Positions 18,093 to 27,878 of a DNA stretch of 64,000 nt are shown piece by piece. Under the pieces are notes generated by a model. It saw nothing but the letters and a program-made list of their open reading frames with translations, made no database searches and was not told where the DNA came from. The stretch lies in contig NZ_JADPRZ010000001.1 in the NCBI RefSeq assembly GCF_017347095.1, positions 1 through 64,000 on the forward strand, read 5' to 3'. This DNA is from Sporosarcina sp. E16_8. Lineage in GTDB: Bacteria; Bacillota; Bacilli; Bacillales_A; Planococcaceae. Made by a program: the position numbers and the translations under genes. How positions within the stretch are numbered: position 1 is the first letter of the stretch; each line of letters starts with the position of its first letter.

Positions 18093-18652
18093 ATGCTAAT
18101 CTCCCTACCCTCCTGATTAAATTATTGACTATCGGTTAATTTACGTTTCTCTAAATTAACCCTATCCGTTAAACTTTTGTATGATAATAGTATGATAGGA
18201 GGGACATGGAAAGAAGATAGTCGGGGAGGAAATAGTCAAGTTTGAAACCCAAGGCTTCACTCTCGACCACTTACGATACAACCGTATGTTTTTGCATCTT
18301 ATAGTCCTAGATCAAATATCGCTTATTTATATGTAATGAACGTAGCGGCGTGCGTGCAACGCTTATTTATTTAGTATTGAAGATGCTTAATCTGAATTTA
18401 GACATCTTCACTGTTCCTACTTTCGAATAATAACAAGAATAGGTATTTTGTGCATTTATATACGAATATATAGAAAAAAGAACGTATCCGTGATGGGAGT
18501 ACGCTCCATTATTGAATTACCGTCGCAATGATTCAATTATTTATCTAACGCTTCCTTGTTGCTGCCAACAACTGGGGAGTTTTTTATTGCATTTATATCA
18601 TGCTAGTTACCATTAACCGTACCCTTCATGAGTTCTGAATTTCAAGCTGGTC
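18093..18652. other. Intergenic region with a small inverted repeat
   Basis: No gene. A 9-bp inverted repeat (GGTTAATTT at 18134-18142 with AAATTAACC at 18153-18161) lies 42 nt upstream of the preceding minus-strand gene and could be an operator. An AGGAGGG before a five-codon ORF near 18204 suggests the lost start of another gene. The rest shows nothing I can support. Confidence 0.4.
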
Positions 18653-18898
18653 TCATTCATGTTGTTTTATACTTAAATTTCTCACAAAAAAAAAAAAAAA
18701 AAAAAAAAAAAAAACAAAACACCTGTTGCCTAAAATGCAATCAAGTGCTTTATAGTTAGCTATATAAAGTAATTCATTACTATTTCTATCTTTAAACCAA
18801 CGAGCCTGTTTAATTTCGTAAGTTTTTGGCGTGTTCCCTGTAACAATACTTCGTAAGTTTAAAATGTCATCTCGCCAGTTATCATACTTACTTTTCAT
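18653..18898 (-). CDS. Hypothetical protein fragment reading into a poly-T tract
   Basis: From ATG 18898 the first 60 residues look like a real protein: MKSKYDNWRDDILNLRSIVT, then GNTPKTYEIKQARWFKDRNS, then ELLYIANYKALDCILGNRCF. After that the frame runs through a 29-nt homopolymer that would encode nine phenylalanines, then ends. No good ribosome binding site is visible. The gene is probably truncated, with the true C-terminus lost at the homopolymer. Family unknown. Confidence 0.35.
   Translation of the reverse strand: MKSKYDNWRDDILNLRSIVTGNTPKTYEIKQARWFKDRNSNELLYIANYKALDCILGNRCFVFFFFFFFFFVRNLSIKQHE
18686..18714. repeat. Homopolymer of 29 A
   Basis: An uninterrupted run of 29 A on the plus strand is flanked by CTCAC and CAAAAC. 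It is far longer than any other homopolymer in the window and sits inside an ORF. Confidence 0.95.
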
Positions 18899-19017
18899 AA
18901 ACCATGTATTCTTTGGTACAATCTACATGAGTTATTGATTTTGACTAACCTCAGTAAGATTACTTTGTGAGTGGTAGACTAATAGAATATTGCAGTTTCC
19001 AATTATTTGCATGTTTT

Positions 19018-19716
19018 TTAATTATCTTGAAGCCCTATTACAATCCATTCATCTACAATATCCCAGAAATCCACATTATATTCAGGCTTACCATTGGTAA
19101 ACCATAATGTCGCTACATCATCGATACAGTTGTTTAAATCTATAGCAACATATCCTCCCATGCCGTTTTCAAAAAAACCATATGTTGTAGCCATATTAAT
19201 TCCTAATGGTTCATCTAATTCTTTAAGTATTCCCCATTCATAATCCTCAAAATGAGTAGTGCGTTCCACTGGTACTAGCCCCATAGCTCTACTTGGCAAA
19301 TAATAAAACCCATTGTGTAACTTTTCATAGAACCCCTTAATAGATTCTGGAACATTTGACCAATCTTGTTGCATTTCTGAAATATAAATAGAACTGGTCG
19401 GTATACCACCTTCGTAATAAAGAATTTCGTCATTTTCACTCTTTACGCTGTATAGTACTGCATATTGTCCATTATCTACAATTAGTTCAAATTCTAATAA
19501 ATTCTCTTTCAAGTATGATATAGTATTACTCAATTCTTTTTCACACACATCATTCCATAAAGCTATTAATTTATCTTTCTTTCTAGTTTTATCTGTTTCT
19601 TTAAATATCTCTATCCATTTTTCAGGCATATTTTCCTTTTCTATATTGAGTAAGTCTTTGTTAGATACAAGCTCTATACTTTTTCTGTATTGTTTTAATA
19701 AAGATAACTTATCCAC
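19018..19716 (-). CDS. SUKH/SMI1-KNR4-like immunity protein
   Basis: This 232-residue protein directly follows the toxin remnant (6-nt gap), the usual place of an immunity gene. It has an N-terminal helical part (MDKLSLLKQYRKSIELVSNK) and then a SUKH-like core with SNVPESIKGFYEKLHNGFYY, LPSRAMGLVPVERT and a C-terminal FWDIVDEWIVIGLQDN. SUKH proteins neutralise polymorphic nuclease toxins by direct binding. AGGAGTG precedes the ATG and the frame is complete, so it may still give protection. The family call is by pattern only. Confidence 0.65.
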   Translation of the reverse strand: MDKLSLLKQYRKSIELVSNKDLLNIEKENMPEKWIEIFKETDKTRKKDKLIALWNDVCEKELSNTISYLKENLLEFELIVDNGQYAVLYSVKSENDEILYYEGGIPTSSIYISEMQQDWSNVPESIKGFYEKLHNGFYYLPSRAMGLVPVERTTHFEDYEWGILKELDEPLGINMATTYGFFENGMGGYVAIDLNNCIDDVATLWFTNGKPEYNVDFWDIVDEWIVIGLQDN

Positions 19717-19722
19717 CCGAAA

Positions 19723-20442
19723 TCACTCCTTTTTATTTATCCTATTAAATTCATCTGTCATCTTTTGTATCTCAATTTCTAGTTCTTTTTCTTTTAATAT
19801 CATTTTTTCCCTAAATACAGGATTTACCAAAATGTTTTCTTTTTTGTAGATGTTCCAATCTGCAAATGATTTTGAACCTTTAGATGTATTAGCTGCTTCA
19901 CTAAGACCTTTAAAATTCTCTACAAAATTGGCAATTTCCTTCTGTTGTTGGTAAGTCAATGTCTCAAAACCTTCCAAACGAGCTATTTTCTCTAGAGAAA
20001 CAATATGGTCTGCATGCAGTTTTTTTTCAATTATTTTTCCGGGTAAAGCAAAATCCTCAGTTCCAATAATATCATCAATATTTTTATTAACTTCTTTTTG
20101 TATTTTAGAAGATGGCGATGCTCTTCTTAATTTACCATATGTCTCATCGGAAATTTTCCTTTCCCCATATCGTGCACCTTACGTAATGTTTTTATCCGTA
20201 CCCTTAGCCCCAACATCCACATTTTTTATTTCGACCTTAACATCGGTAGCTCCACTTTTTATATTCGTAGGGATATCCGTTTTTGCAAATGGCATATTGA
20301 ATGCAATGGCATTTGGCGTACCCAATTGGTAATGAGTGTTAGTTAAGAAATCTAGTTGATTTTGAGTTTTTCCTAGTGAACTGTTGACGACATCCTGGTA
20401 AATTGGGGAATAGATGGACTCCATCTTCTCTGTACTTACCAC
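19723..20442 (-). pseudogene. LXG-type toxin C-terminus (HNH-like nuclease) with premature stop
   Basis: The frame from 20442 begins VSTEKMESIYSPIYQDVVNS, reaches GAKGTDKNIT and meets a TAA (20181-20179). It resumes in the same frame with GARYGERKISDETYGKLRRA and ends with a nuclease-like domain holding HADHIVSLEKIARLEGFETL, ANTSKGSKSFADW and a charged tail. This end resembles the C-terminal toxin domain of YobL/YxiD-type LXG proteins exported by T7SS. The N-terminal LXG export domain is missing; an IS4-type element begins just beyond. A single codon change to TAA and the lost front make it dead. Confidence 0.75.
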
Positions 20443-20514
20443 TTTACTTACTTGATTTCACTAGCGTCGCATTAAAATAAAATACACCTCTTCGTGAATC
20501 TGAATAATCTGCAA

Positions 20515-21556
20515 TTTTAATCAAACACAAAAAAATCCTTTATAATGGGTTGGAGGTAGTAACCTATCCAAATCCAATATAAAGGACCTAATCATGGATA
20601 AGTTTACACGAAAAACATCATTTGAACAATGGCTTTCACCTATTTCCAACGAATTATTTGAAGAACTGGTGAAGACACATCGTTTAGACTACTATACAAA
20701 GAAGCTGTACATGGCTTCGTTTACAAAATTGTTACTGTATGCCCAACTACATCAAACAGAAAGCTTACGTGCCATCAGCGATTGCGTCTTCTCGAAAGAA
20801 TTGCAGGAAGCATCAAACCTGGATTCGATCAGTTTCTCTCAATTAGGAAGACGGTTACATCAAGTTCCTACGGAATTCTTTCAGGCTATTTTTCTAGACT
20901 TGGTGGCTCAAATACATGAAATCACTGATTTTCAGACGAGACGGAAAACAACTACTCCGTTAAAAATCATTGACTCGAGTACACTGCCTTTAAACTTGAA
21001 TACTCATCGATGGGCGAAATTCCGACAAACAAAGTCCGGTATCAAACTCCATCTACGACTTGTGTTCATGGAAAATGGCTGTTCCTATCCAGATCAGGCA
21101 GTCTTAACAAATGCAAAGGAACATGACCGAGGACAACTGGAAGTACTAATCGACGATAAAGAATGCATGTATGCGTTTGACCGCGGATACCTGGATTATA
21201 AGCAGTTCGATCGTATGTCAGATGAAGGGTATTTCTTCGTCTCCCGCTTACGTAAGAATGCGGTAGTACACTCGCTCAAGCACTTCGAACTTCCAGAAAA
21301 CTCATCGGTGCAATCAGACGAAATGGTTATCATCGGTACTGCGCAGAATCGTTCAGAAAACGCTTTTCGCCTTCTTAAAGTGCTAGATTTCAAAGGCAAT
21401 CAGCTGAACCTGATTACAAACCGATTTGATTTGCCTGCGGATGAAATCGCGGTACTGTACAAATCCCGCTGGGCCATAGAACTATTTTTCGAATGGATGA
21501 AGCAGCATTTGACTATCAAAAAGTTCTATGGACAAAGTCAGGAAAGCGTACATAAC
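20515..21556 (+). mobile_element. IS4-family element, right end truncated
   Basis: The left part has a promoter (TATAAT 20539-20544) and a leader hairpin in which CCTTTATA pairs with TATAAAGG, as is common before transposase genes. The transposase continues to about 21556, where the sequence switches abruptly to a different gene on the other strand. The right inverted repeat is missing, so the left limit and the family group are approximate. Confidence 0.65.
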
Positions 21557-21685
21557 GTCGCTCATATGCTTAAAGGAATCGAATTTGCTAAAAGGAACTT
21601 TTGTGAATCCTTTGGAGTTAGCAAATTGTATTCTCAAAGCATCGTTTATACTAAAGTCATTAAGGATTTCTCCATCCCGACTTAA
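20594..21685 (+). pseudogene. IS4-family transposase, C-terminus replaced at a junction
   Basis: DDE transposase with IDSSTLPLNLNTHRWAKFRQ (first aspartate), YAFDRGYLDYKQFD (second aspartate) and YKSRWAIELFFEWMKQHLTI (the Y-(2)-R-(3)-E-(6)-K signature of IS4 elements). It is normal up to FYGQSQESVHN near 21556. After that about 43 codons read through unrelated DNA (antisense to the neighbouring gene), replacing the usual helical C-terminus. All catalytic residues remain but the end is wrong, so activity is doubtful. Confidence 0.8.
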
Positions 21686-21952
21686 AGCGTTAATCTTGAT
21701 TACACCTTTATCCACCAATGACTTTAAGTACTTTTTATTAGTCGCACCACTTGCTTTATGAGTTGTCGAAAATTTAATTGGTGAGAATACACTTAATAAT
21801 GTTACTGTCGTTTCCGTAAATTCATCGTACCCAACTTTTCTTTTCAAAAGGGAATACAGATATAACTCCACTTCATTAAGATGTGCATCCTCTCCTTCTG
21901 TAACCAACGTGTCGTACACCATGATGAATTCCTTCTCATTTTCGTTTCCCAT
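21557..21952 (-). pseudogene. Replication-like winged-helix protein, 3' end cut by the IS
   Basis: From ATG 21952 (GAGGAAG before it) the protein reads MGNENEKEFIMVYDTLVTEG, EDAHLNEVELYLYSLLKRKV and then a winged-helix-like segment with SPIKFSTTHKASGATNKKYL, KSLVDKGVIKINAL. This resembles the N-terminal domain of plasmid or phage replication initiators. At about 21556 the frame enters IS4 sequence, so the C-terminal half is lost. Rep function is inferred, not shown. Confidence 0.5.
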
Positions 21953-22693
21953 AGTAATAATCTTCCTCTCATGTTTCTCATAATAAAGAATAATAAACAC
22001 CACATCTCTATACAATACATGTCTATGTATATATTTATAATAATGTGTATATCTTTAAACTGTCCGATATTCATTCTGTTTCGGTATGTTATTCGGACAC
22101 TGTCGTTCGATTTACATACCATTTCAGCATGTTTTTCGGACTTTTTTAAATCGCGATGTCATTGCGTTTCTTTAAATTGAATTAGTAACTCCTGCAACTC
22201 ATCCGATTTCTGATATAAAGTAAAACTCCACGAAGATACCACTTCCAATTAGTGGTTCAACCTCTATACTAGTTATTATCTTGGTAAGAACCGAAATCAT
22301 CAATAGATTTCAAATTTTCTTCGTTTTTATTTTATTTATGATTACCTATTGTTTTTTTTTGTGATCCACCCTGTAAATAGATGTTTCAATCGTTTTCCTA
22401 TCTCCAAAAATAGCTTGTCCCGCTATTCAGTGATTCGCATTAATCTCTGCCTTAATTATGATGATACTCACTCATACAGCTCCATCTGAGCCCGTCTCAT
22501 ATATTGTGATATATTTATTCAACTTATTAATAAAGTCGATGTAACGGAGCCGTATGACCTCTGCGTGAGCGTTGTAAGTTAGGAAGGTTGTAAGGGAAAA
22601 GAAAAGGGATGTCATTTAGACACCCCCTCAAGTGGATTCATTTTGCTGACTTTTAGTTTTATATATGATCCTCTTCGCATCAGGGACAAGGTT
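21953..22693. other. Upstream region of the Rep-like gene; no gene
   Basis: It contains TGTCCGA (22061-22067) and TCGGACA (22093-22099) as an inverted pair and related TTCGGAC words near 22135, which could be binding sites for the Rep-like protein. The remainder is AT-rich with broken frames. Confidence 0.35.
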
Positions 22694-22879
22694 TTAGATA
22701 ACTTCAACTTCAATTCTATATTTAATGTCGATTAATAGTACCTTGGCTTCGATTTGTTTGCTTATATATGTGCCTTGTTTCTCAATTTTATAGTTAATTT
22801 CAGATAGCTCATTCATTAAAGTAAACTCATGACTGTAAGTCCTGCATTTAGTAAATAATGAATGGCGACTTTCCCCCAT
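22694..22879 (-). CDS. Hypothetical 61-residue protein
   Basis: It reads MGESRHSLFTKCRTYSHEFT, LMNELSEINYKIEKQGTYIS and KQIEAKVLLIDIKYRIEVEV then I. GAGGG lies about 6 nt before the ATG. It has a central helix and a beta-rich end, with no family recognised. It is in the island between the Rep-like remnant and the integrase. Confidence 0.35.
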   Translation of the reverse strand: MGESRHSLFTKCRTYSHEFTLMNELSEINYKIEKQGTYISKQIEAKVLLIDIKYRIEVEVI

Positions 22880-23480
22880 CAGATACCCTCTAATCCTTCC
22901 AGACTCTATCGTTATAACACTTGACTCTTTCCTGCTGCCACTTGTTATTGCTGGCTGATATTCCTACCTGAGTGTTCTTATTCTTAGGATTACGTTTGAT
23001 GAATATTAATAATGCATAAAGAGTACTTGTTACTTGACTTTGAACTGCCCTTCCAGAACAGAGTAGCAGCTTGACCTTGGAAACGGCTTGTGAACGTTTT
23101 TGCCTACTTTCCAAACAAAATGAAAATACAAATAGAATCATAATGTTTAAAAAGTAGGCGAAAAACTACGTACAACGTCATAGAGATGACTGTGGTATCC
23201 GTTCGTCCTTGTTTAGTTCCGATATTCCTATCGCTGTATTCTCATGCTTTCATTGCCCCACATGTGCCTACAAGTGTCTGTGAACCTCATAGAGCCTAAA
23301 TACAATCGCACTAGCTGTAACTAGTCAATGCTTCCAACCCAAGCCGTTAACGGTCGCTCTCACCGTTCGTCATCCACCGAAACAAGGAACGGCTTACAGG
23401 ATGATATATCCCTTGGTTGCAGTGGTAGGGAATACCTGTCAAGGTTAGATTAGAGACGTATTAGTAGGCATTCCACGACC
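22880..23480. other. Island DNA without a recognised gene
   Basis: Frames on both strands are short or implausible. The stretch 23330-23460 is richer in G+C than its surroundings and has small inverted repeats (GTCATCC with GGATGAT), but no named RNA can be assigned. Confidence 0.35.
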
Positions 23481-23558
23481 AGAGTTCCTTAAAAAGGCAT
23501 CACTAAATAGCCTTGCCTATATCCAATTTTTTTGATATAGTAAGAAACAAGGAACTCT
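23481..23558. other. Folded element: nested inverted repeats downstream of the integrase
   Basis: Outer arms AGAGTTCCTT (23481-23490) and AAGGAACTCT (23549-23558) are perfectly complementary. Inside are AGGC/GCCT and TATATC/GATATA pairs, giving a branched structure. It may be a recombination site, a single-strand origin or an RNA; nothing distinguishes these. Confidence 0.45.
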
Positions 23559-23607
23559 TATTCAATTGTAGGTGTACTTCTGTTTAAGGGTAGATACGTT
23601 TTCACAC

Positions 23608-23641
23608 GAGGTTAGGCGTTCGAGCGCTTGACCTCTTTTTT
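23608..23641 (+). terminator. Hairpin with T tail at the integrase 3' end
   Basis: GAGGT (23608-23612) pairs with ACCTC (23631-23635) around a near-palindromic AGGCGTTCGAGCGCTT, followed by TTTTTT on the plus strand. It would insulate the integrase end from plus-strand transcription. Confidence 0.5.
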
Positions 23642-24554
23642 ATTTGTTCTTGTTTATATTGGATAATGGACTAAAGGATATGGCTTTCCTCTCTATTTCC
23701 TCCGTGGTCATACTGCGTAAGTATTCCTGTGTTATTAAAATTGAAGAATGACCCAAAAGTTTTGAAAGTGTAAAAACGTCAATTCCGTTATTTACCATTC
23801 TTACAGAATAGAAGTGTCGAAATTTATGCGGATGAGCATCTTTCACTTACGCCTTTTTCGCCGTGTCTTTGACTATGTTGTGTAATGACATGTGCGTCAG
23901 TTTGTTGCCTTGATATGTCAGAAAATAGGTATCGGATGCAACAATTTTGTCGCTAAAGAATTGTTGTTTTAGTCGTTCATATTTGATTAAAATCTTCTGT
24001 ACAGTTGGACTGATAAAAACTACCCTTTGCTTGTTCCCCTTGCCATTTATTATTAGGATCGAGTTTTCTTTTACATCATCATTCTCAATCCCCCTTATTT
24101 CCATCGCCCTTAAACCACAATCAGCTAACATTGCAATTACCGCTTTATTACGGGCTTCGAGATAAGTTTTATATCCGTAAACACCAATCATCTTAATGAC
24201 TTCCTTCTCAGTGAATCCTACTGTCACCTTTTGCGGAATCTTAGGTATCTCAACCGTTCGCATTTGATTCTTTTTCAAATAGTCCTCGCGTACACACCAG
24301 TTCATGTATGCTGCAACAACCTTTGCAATAGTATCTAGACTTGTCGGCTGAAGCCCTGTGCTTTGTCTAAACCTGAAATATGCTTTCATATCATGCTCAG
24401 TGATTAGTTCTAACTCTGTGATTGCTCGTTTTCCAATTAGAAACCTTTGGAAATGACCCAACTCATGTCGCTTATTGTGTAAAGTCCTCGAGGTTAAACC
24501 CTCTGCCTTACAATGAACCATGTATTCCTCTATAGAATCCTTTAGGTACAACAA
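23640..24554 (-). pseudogene. Tyrosine recombinase/integrase with in-frame stop
   Basis: The gene encodes an XerC/phage-type integrase: a SAM-like N-terminal domain (DSIEEYMVHCKAEGLTSRTL), then the catalytic residues in CGLRAMEIRG (arginine), GKGNKQR (lysine), HPHKFRHFYSV (His-x-x-Arg), LGHSSILITQEYL (histidine and nucleophilic tyrosine). A TAA at 23849-23847 falls between DTAKKA and VKDAHPHKF without changing frame, so the protein lacks its last 66 codons including the tyrosine. I chose TTG 24554 (GAGGGG 9 nt before it); GTG 24563 touches that site. It sits next to yneF, the likely insertion target. Confidence 0.85.
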
Positions 24555-24689
24555 AAAAGCCACCCCTCTATCAAACCTTCTGATAGAAAAAGTGACTTCT
24601 TCATTTTTGATTCAAATCGCCCATGAAAGATATATCAAATGAATGAACATCATATGTACTCAAGAATGACAATTTAGGTGCAAAGTTTA

Positions 24690-24833
24690 CAAACCCATAA
24701 ACTACGGGTATTACGTAATTACTTTTTAACCTTTTTATCTTTTTTGTCACTTACTTTGTTCATTTGGTTCATCATTTGATTGATTTTTTTCTGTGAGGGT
24801 TTTTGCCCCATTTGCATCATCATCATACGTAAC
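24690..24833. repeat. Right copy of the island border repeat (yneF 3' end)
   Basis: This stretch, covering the last 38 or so codons of yneF and about 29 bp beyond it, matches 14871-15012 with a few substitutions, an 8-bp gap and a 3-bp gap. The two copies are direct repeats about 9.8 kb apart and bracket the integrase and the IS elements. Confidence 0.8.
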
Positions 24834-24961
24834 ATGTCTTCATTAATCGGCGGGTTATCTTTCAAATATTTCATCATATATTGACGTGCAATGAAAAATC
24901 CGAGGGCCACACCTGCTAATAGCGCAACGATGATCAAAACGATCCACCATACTGTAGTCAT
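24719..24961 (-). CDS. yneF: YneF family membrane protein
   Basis: The 80-residue protein has one N-terminal transmembrane helix (about 4-26, ending [13 protein letters not shown]) and a conserved polar tail with [20 protein letters not shown] and [14 protein letters not shown]. Function unknown; it is a widely conserved Firmicute protein (UPF0154). In B. subtilis it also lies beside sirA and tkt, so this is the ancestral locus. The intact copy lies at the right border of the island. Confidence 0.9.
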   Translation of the reverse strand: MTTVWWIVLIIVALLAGVALGFFIARQYMMKYLKDNPPINEDMLRMMMMQMGQKPSQKKINQMMNQMNKVSDKKDKKVKK

Positions 24962-25107
24962 CCGCTATACCTCCTCTACTTCAGTTATTCGATTTTACTC
25001 TACCATCATGGATTATACAACATTGTACGGGTGAATAGCAATGGACCTTTATTAAATATTCTAATCATCGCATAATGGAATTTCTTACTTAATGCTATTT
25101 GAACAGA

Positions 25108-25136
25108 CAAAATAGACCCTATTTTTGAGATTTGGG
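25108..25136 (-). terminator. Possible sirA terminator hairpin
   Basis: GGACCC and GGGTC arms around a 14-nt loop lie 32 nt after the sirA stop on the minus strand, followed by ATTTTG. The T tail is poor. Confidence 0.35.
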
Positions 25137-25167
25137 TCCTTTTTGTCCCTTTACTATCAGTATCATT

Positions 25168-25617
25168 TCAAAGATATGCGGCTTCTTCATACGAACGAAA
25201 ATCAGTCGTTTTGACCGGTTTCAGCCATCCCCATTCACCGTGTCCATCCATGACAGCGAAGAAGCGGTCAGCCGCCCCAGATAAGGCAACAAACAAATCC
25301 AAATCCAACATACGGGATCCGTCGCAAAAGACATTAAGCGAATACGATGATAGCGAAATTAGAATGGATCCTTTGACCGGATGCGTTAGTTTGTATTCCC
25401 CGTTTCGAGATTCAATCGACGTAAATCCTTCGCCAAGATTTGCAATTATAGCCTCATCAATCATTTTTTCTTCAAGTCTGTCACATAAGTAATGAACTTC
25501 AGGCATACAATTATTCTTCTGCTCGTCTTCTTTTAAAAGATCATACAAAAGCCGTTCACGCCCAATGATGAATGGCTGGTACATTTCTTTCACTTTATAA
25601 ATTCCATATGATCGCAA
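25168..25617 (-). CDS. sirA: SirA, sporulation inhibitor of replication
   Basis: SirA (YneE) binds DnaA domain I to stop new rounds of replication when sporulation starts. The 149-residue protein starts MRSYGIYKVKEMYQPFIIGR with the family's Y-I/F-GRE-LLYDLL pattern, and ends DRFFAVMDGHGEWGWLKPVK, matching the FLAMDFN-YGWLNPVK end of the B. subtilis protein. I chose TTG 25617, about 5 nt after AGGGGGTGG; an in-frame GTG at 25626 lies inside that site. Position between yneF and tkt is as in B. subtilis. Confidence 0.85.
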   Translation of the reverse strand: MRSYGIYKVKEMYQPFIIGRERLLYDLLKEDEQKNNCMPEVHYLCDRLEEKMIDEAIIANLGEGFTSIESRNGEYKLTHPVKGSILISLSSYSLNVFCDGSRMLDLDLFVALSGAADRFFAVMDGHGEWGWLKPVKTTDFRSYEEAAYL

Positions 25618-25797
25618 TATCGCCACCCCCTAGAGATAATCCTACATGGTTTGATGTAAAAAGGGTGTCACATTGCGGAATAGAACGGCACTATTATTGT
25701 CGGAAAAGATTGGTGACTAAAGATTCCGTCAAATTATCTGAAAAAGCAGTGCCGTTTGCCAAAAATCCTTCGACAAACGGGACTGGATCATTTATTT

Positions 25798-27804
25798 TTA
25801 GTTATTGATTAACATTTTCACAGTAGCAAGGACATTGTCCTCTGTGAAGCCGAATTCTTTAATGACAGTATCTCCAGGCGCACTTGCTCCAAATGTGTCA
25901 ATCGCAATGATTGCGCCTTCGTCACCAACATATTTATGCCATCCTAATGAAACGCCCATTTCGATACCAAGACGTTTTTTTACATCTTTCGGCAATACAC
26001 TTTGTTTGTATGCATCGTCTTGCTTCTCAAACAGATCCCATGAAGGCATAGAAACAACCGCCACATCGATTCCTTCAGCTAACAGTTTCGCTTGTGAAGA
26101 TACCGCTAGGTTCACTTCAGAACCCGTCGCAATTAAAATTGCGTCTGGTTGTTTTTTGCTTGCAGGAGATATGATGTAAGCTCCTTTTTTGACGCCTTCC
26201 ATCGCAAGTTCAGCTGACTTTGGAAGAACAGTCAAGTTTTGACGAGACAATACAAGTGCAGTCGGCGAGTTCTTCGACGACACTGCAATATTCCATGCAG
26301 CTGCAGTTTCGTTAGCGTCAGCCGGACGAATAACCGAAAGTCCAGGCATCGCACGAAGCGCAGCAAGTTGTTCAACTGGTTCATGTGTAGGACCATCTTC
26401 ACCAACAGCTACGCTGTCGTGTGTAAAAACGTATGTGACAGGTATACCCATAAGAGATGAAAGTCGGATTGCAGGACGTACGTAATCGCTGAACACGAAG
26501 AACGTTCCACCGAACACATGTAATCCGCCATGCAAAGTCATTCCGTTTAACGCTGTTCCCATTGCAAACTCACGAACGCCGAACCAAATATTACGGCCGG
26601 AATAATTGGTAGCAAGGAAATCTCCTGCTTCCTTAATTGTCGTTTTGTTTGAGCCTGCAAGGTCGGCACTTCCACCAAAGAACGAAGGAAGCTGTTTAGC
26701 AATTGCATTGATAGCGTCACCTGATGCAGAACGTGTTGCATGGGATGAACCCGCTTCATACGTCGGCAATGATTTTTCGAATCCTTCAGGTAGTTTTCGC
26801 TCAATTGCATCTTTCAATTGCTTCGCAAGTCCTGCATGTGTAGTTTCGTATTCTTCAAATAGTTGGTTCCATTCCTGTTCTTTTAGCACGCCCAATTTCT
26901 CAGCTGCTTCTTGGAATGTTTCATAGACACCTTCAGGAACATGGAAATCTTCTTCCAGCGTCCATTTATAGTATTCTTTTGTCAATTTCATTTCATCTTC
27001 ACCAAGTGGCATACCATGCGCATCCGATTTTCCGGACCTATTTGGCGATCCGTAACCGATGACCGTTTTAACTTCGATCATTGTCGGGCCTCCGACATTG
27101 CCTTTAGCTTCTTCAATCGCTGTTGAAATGTTGTCAGTGTTGTTGCCATCTTCAACACGGATGTAATTCCAGCCGTATGATTCAAAACGTTTACGAATAT
27201 TTTCAGAGAACGACATGTCAAGTTCACCATCGAGTGAAATGTCATTGCTATCATATAGGACAATCAGTTTATTTAACTGTAAGTGACCGGCAAGTGAAAT
27301 TGCCTCAGCAGCAACGCCTTCCATAAGGTCGCCATCACCGCAAAGAGCATAAGTGTAGTGGTCGACAACGTCAAAGCTTGGTTGATTGTACGTTGCAGCA
27401 AGGTGTTGTTCCGCCATTGCCATTCCGACTGCCATTCCGATACCTTGTCCAAGTGGACCAGTTGTTGCTTCAACTCCGACTGTATGACCGTATTCGGGAT
27501 GTCCAGGCGTTTTAGAGTTCCATTGTCTGAAGTTCTTGATTTCATCCATCGGAAGTCCGTAACCGCCAAGATGAAGCAGGCTGTAGAGAAGCATAGAGCC
27601 GTGTCCTGCCGAAAGAACGAAACGGTCACGGTTAAACCACTGTGGATTTGAAGGGTTGTGATGCATATGTTTTGTCCAAAGCGTATAGGCCATCGGAGCA
27701 GCCCCCATTGGTAAACCAGGGTGTCCTGAATTCGCTTTTTCGATTGCGTCAATAGAGAGCGTACGGATTGTGTTAATGGCTAGCTGATCAATTTGTTTAG
27801 TCAT
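25798..27804 (-). CDS. tkt: Transketolase
   Basis: Thiamine-diphosphate enzyme of the pentose phosphate pathway that transfers two-carbon ketol units. The 668-residue protein has the usual TPP-binding [20 protein letters not shown] segment, [16 protein letters not shown], the transketolase motif [17 protein letters not shown] and a C-terminal domain ending TVKMLINN. I chose ATG 27804 (GGAAGGA 8 nt before it), giving [17 protein letters not shown]; an earlier in-frame ATG would add seven residues without a proper site. Its neighbours sirA and ynzC match B. subtilis order. Confidence 0.96.
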   Translation of the reverse strand: MTKQIDQLAINTIRTLSIDAIEKANSGHPGLPMGAAPMAYTLWTKHMHHNPSNPQWFNRDRFVLSAGHGSMLLYSLLHLGGYGLPMDEIKNFRQWNSKTPGHPEYGHTVGVEATTGPLGQGIGMAVGMAMAEQHLAATYNQPSFDVVDHYTYALCGDGDLMEGVAAEAISLAGHLQLNKLIVLYDSNDISLDGELDMSFSENIRKRFESYGWNYIRVEDGNNTDNISTAIEEAKGNVGGPTMIEVKTVIGYGSPNRSGKSDAHGMPLGEDEMKLTKEYYKWTLEEDFHVPEGVYETFQEAAEKLGVLKEQEWNQLFEEYETTHAGLAKQLKDAIERKLPEGFEKSLPTYEAGSSHATRSASGDAINAIAKQLPSFFGGSADLAGSNKTTIKEAGDFLATNYSGRNIWFGVREFAMGTALNGMTLHGGLHVFGGTFFVFSDYVRPAIRLSSLMGIPVTYVFTHDSVAVGEDGPTHEPVEQLAALRAMPGLSVIRPADANETAAAWNIAVSSKNSPTALVLSRQNLTVLPKSAELAMEGVKKGAYIISPASKKQPDAILIATGSEVNLAVSSQAKLLAEGIDVAVVSMPSWDLFEKQDDAYKQSVLPKDVKKRLGIEMGVSLGWHKYVGDEGAIIAIDTFGASAPGDTVIKEFGFTEDNVLATVKMLINN

Positions 27805-27878
27805 CGTGTACATCCTTCCCGTCATATGTATTTATCTACACATCCTAGTTTAGACAATTCGCGCAGTTAATGCAAAGC

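Noticed and set aside
22890..23141. 83-residue minus-strand ORF
   Set aside because: No ribosome binding site, unusual composition and no family resemblance; treated as chance.
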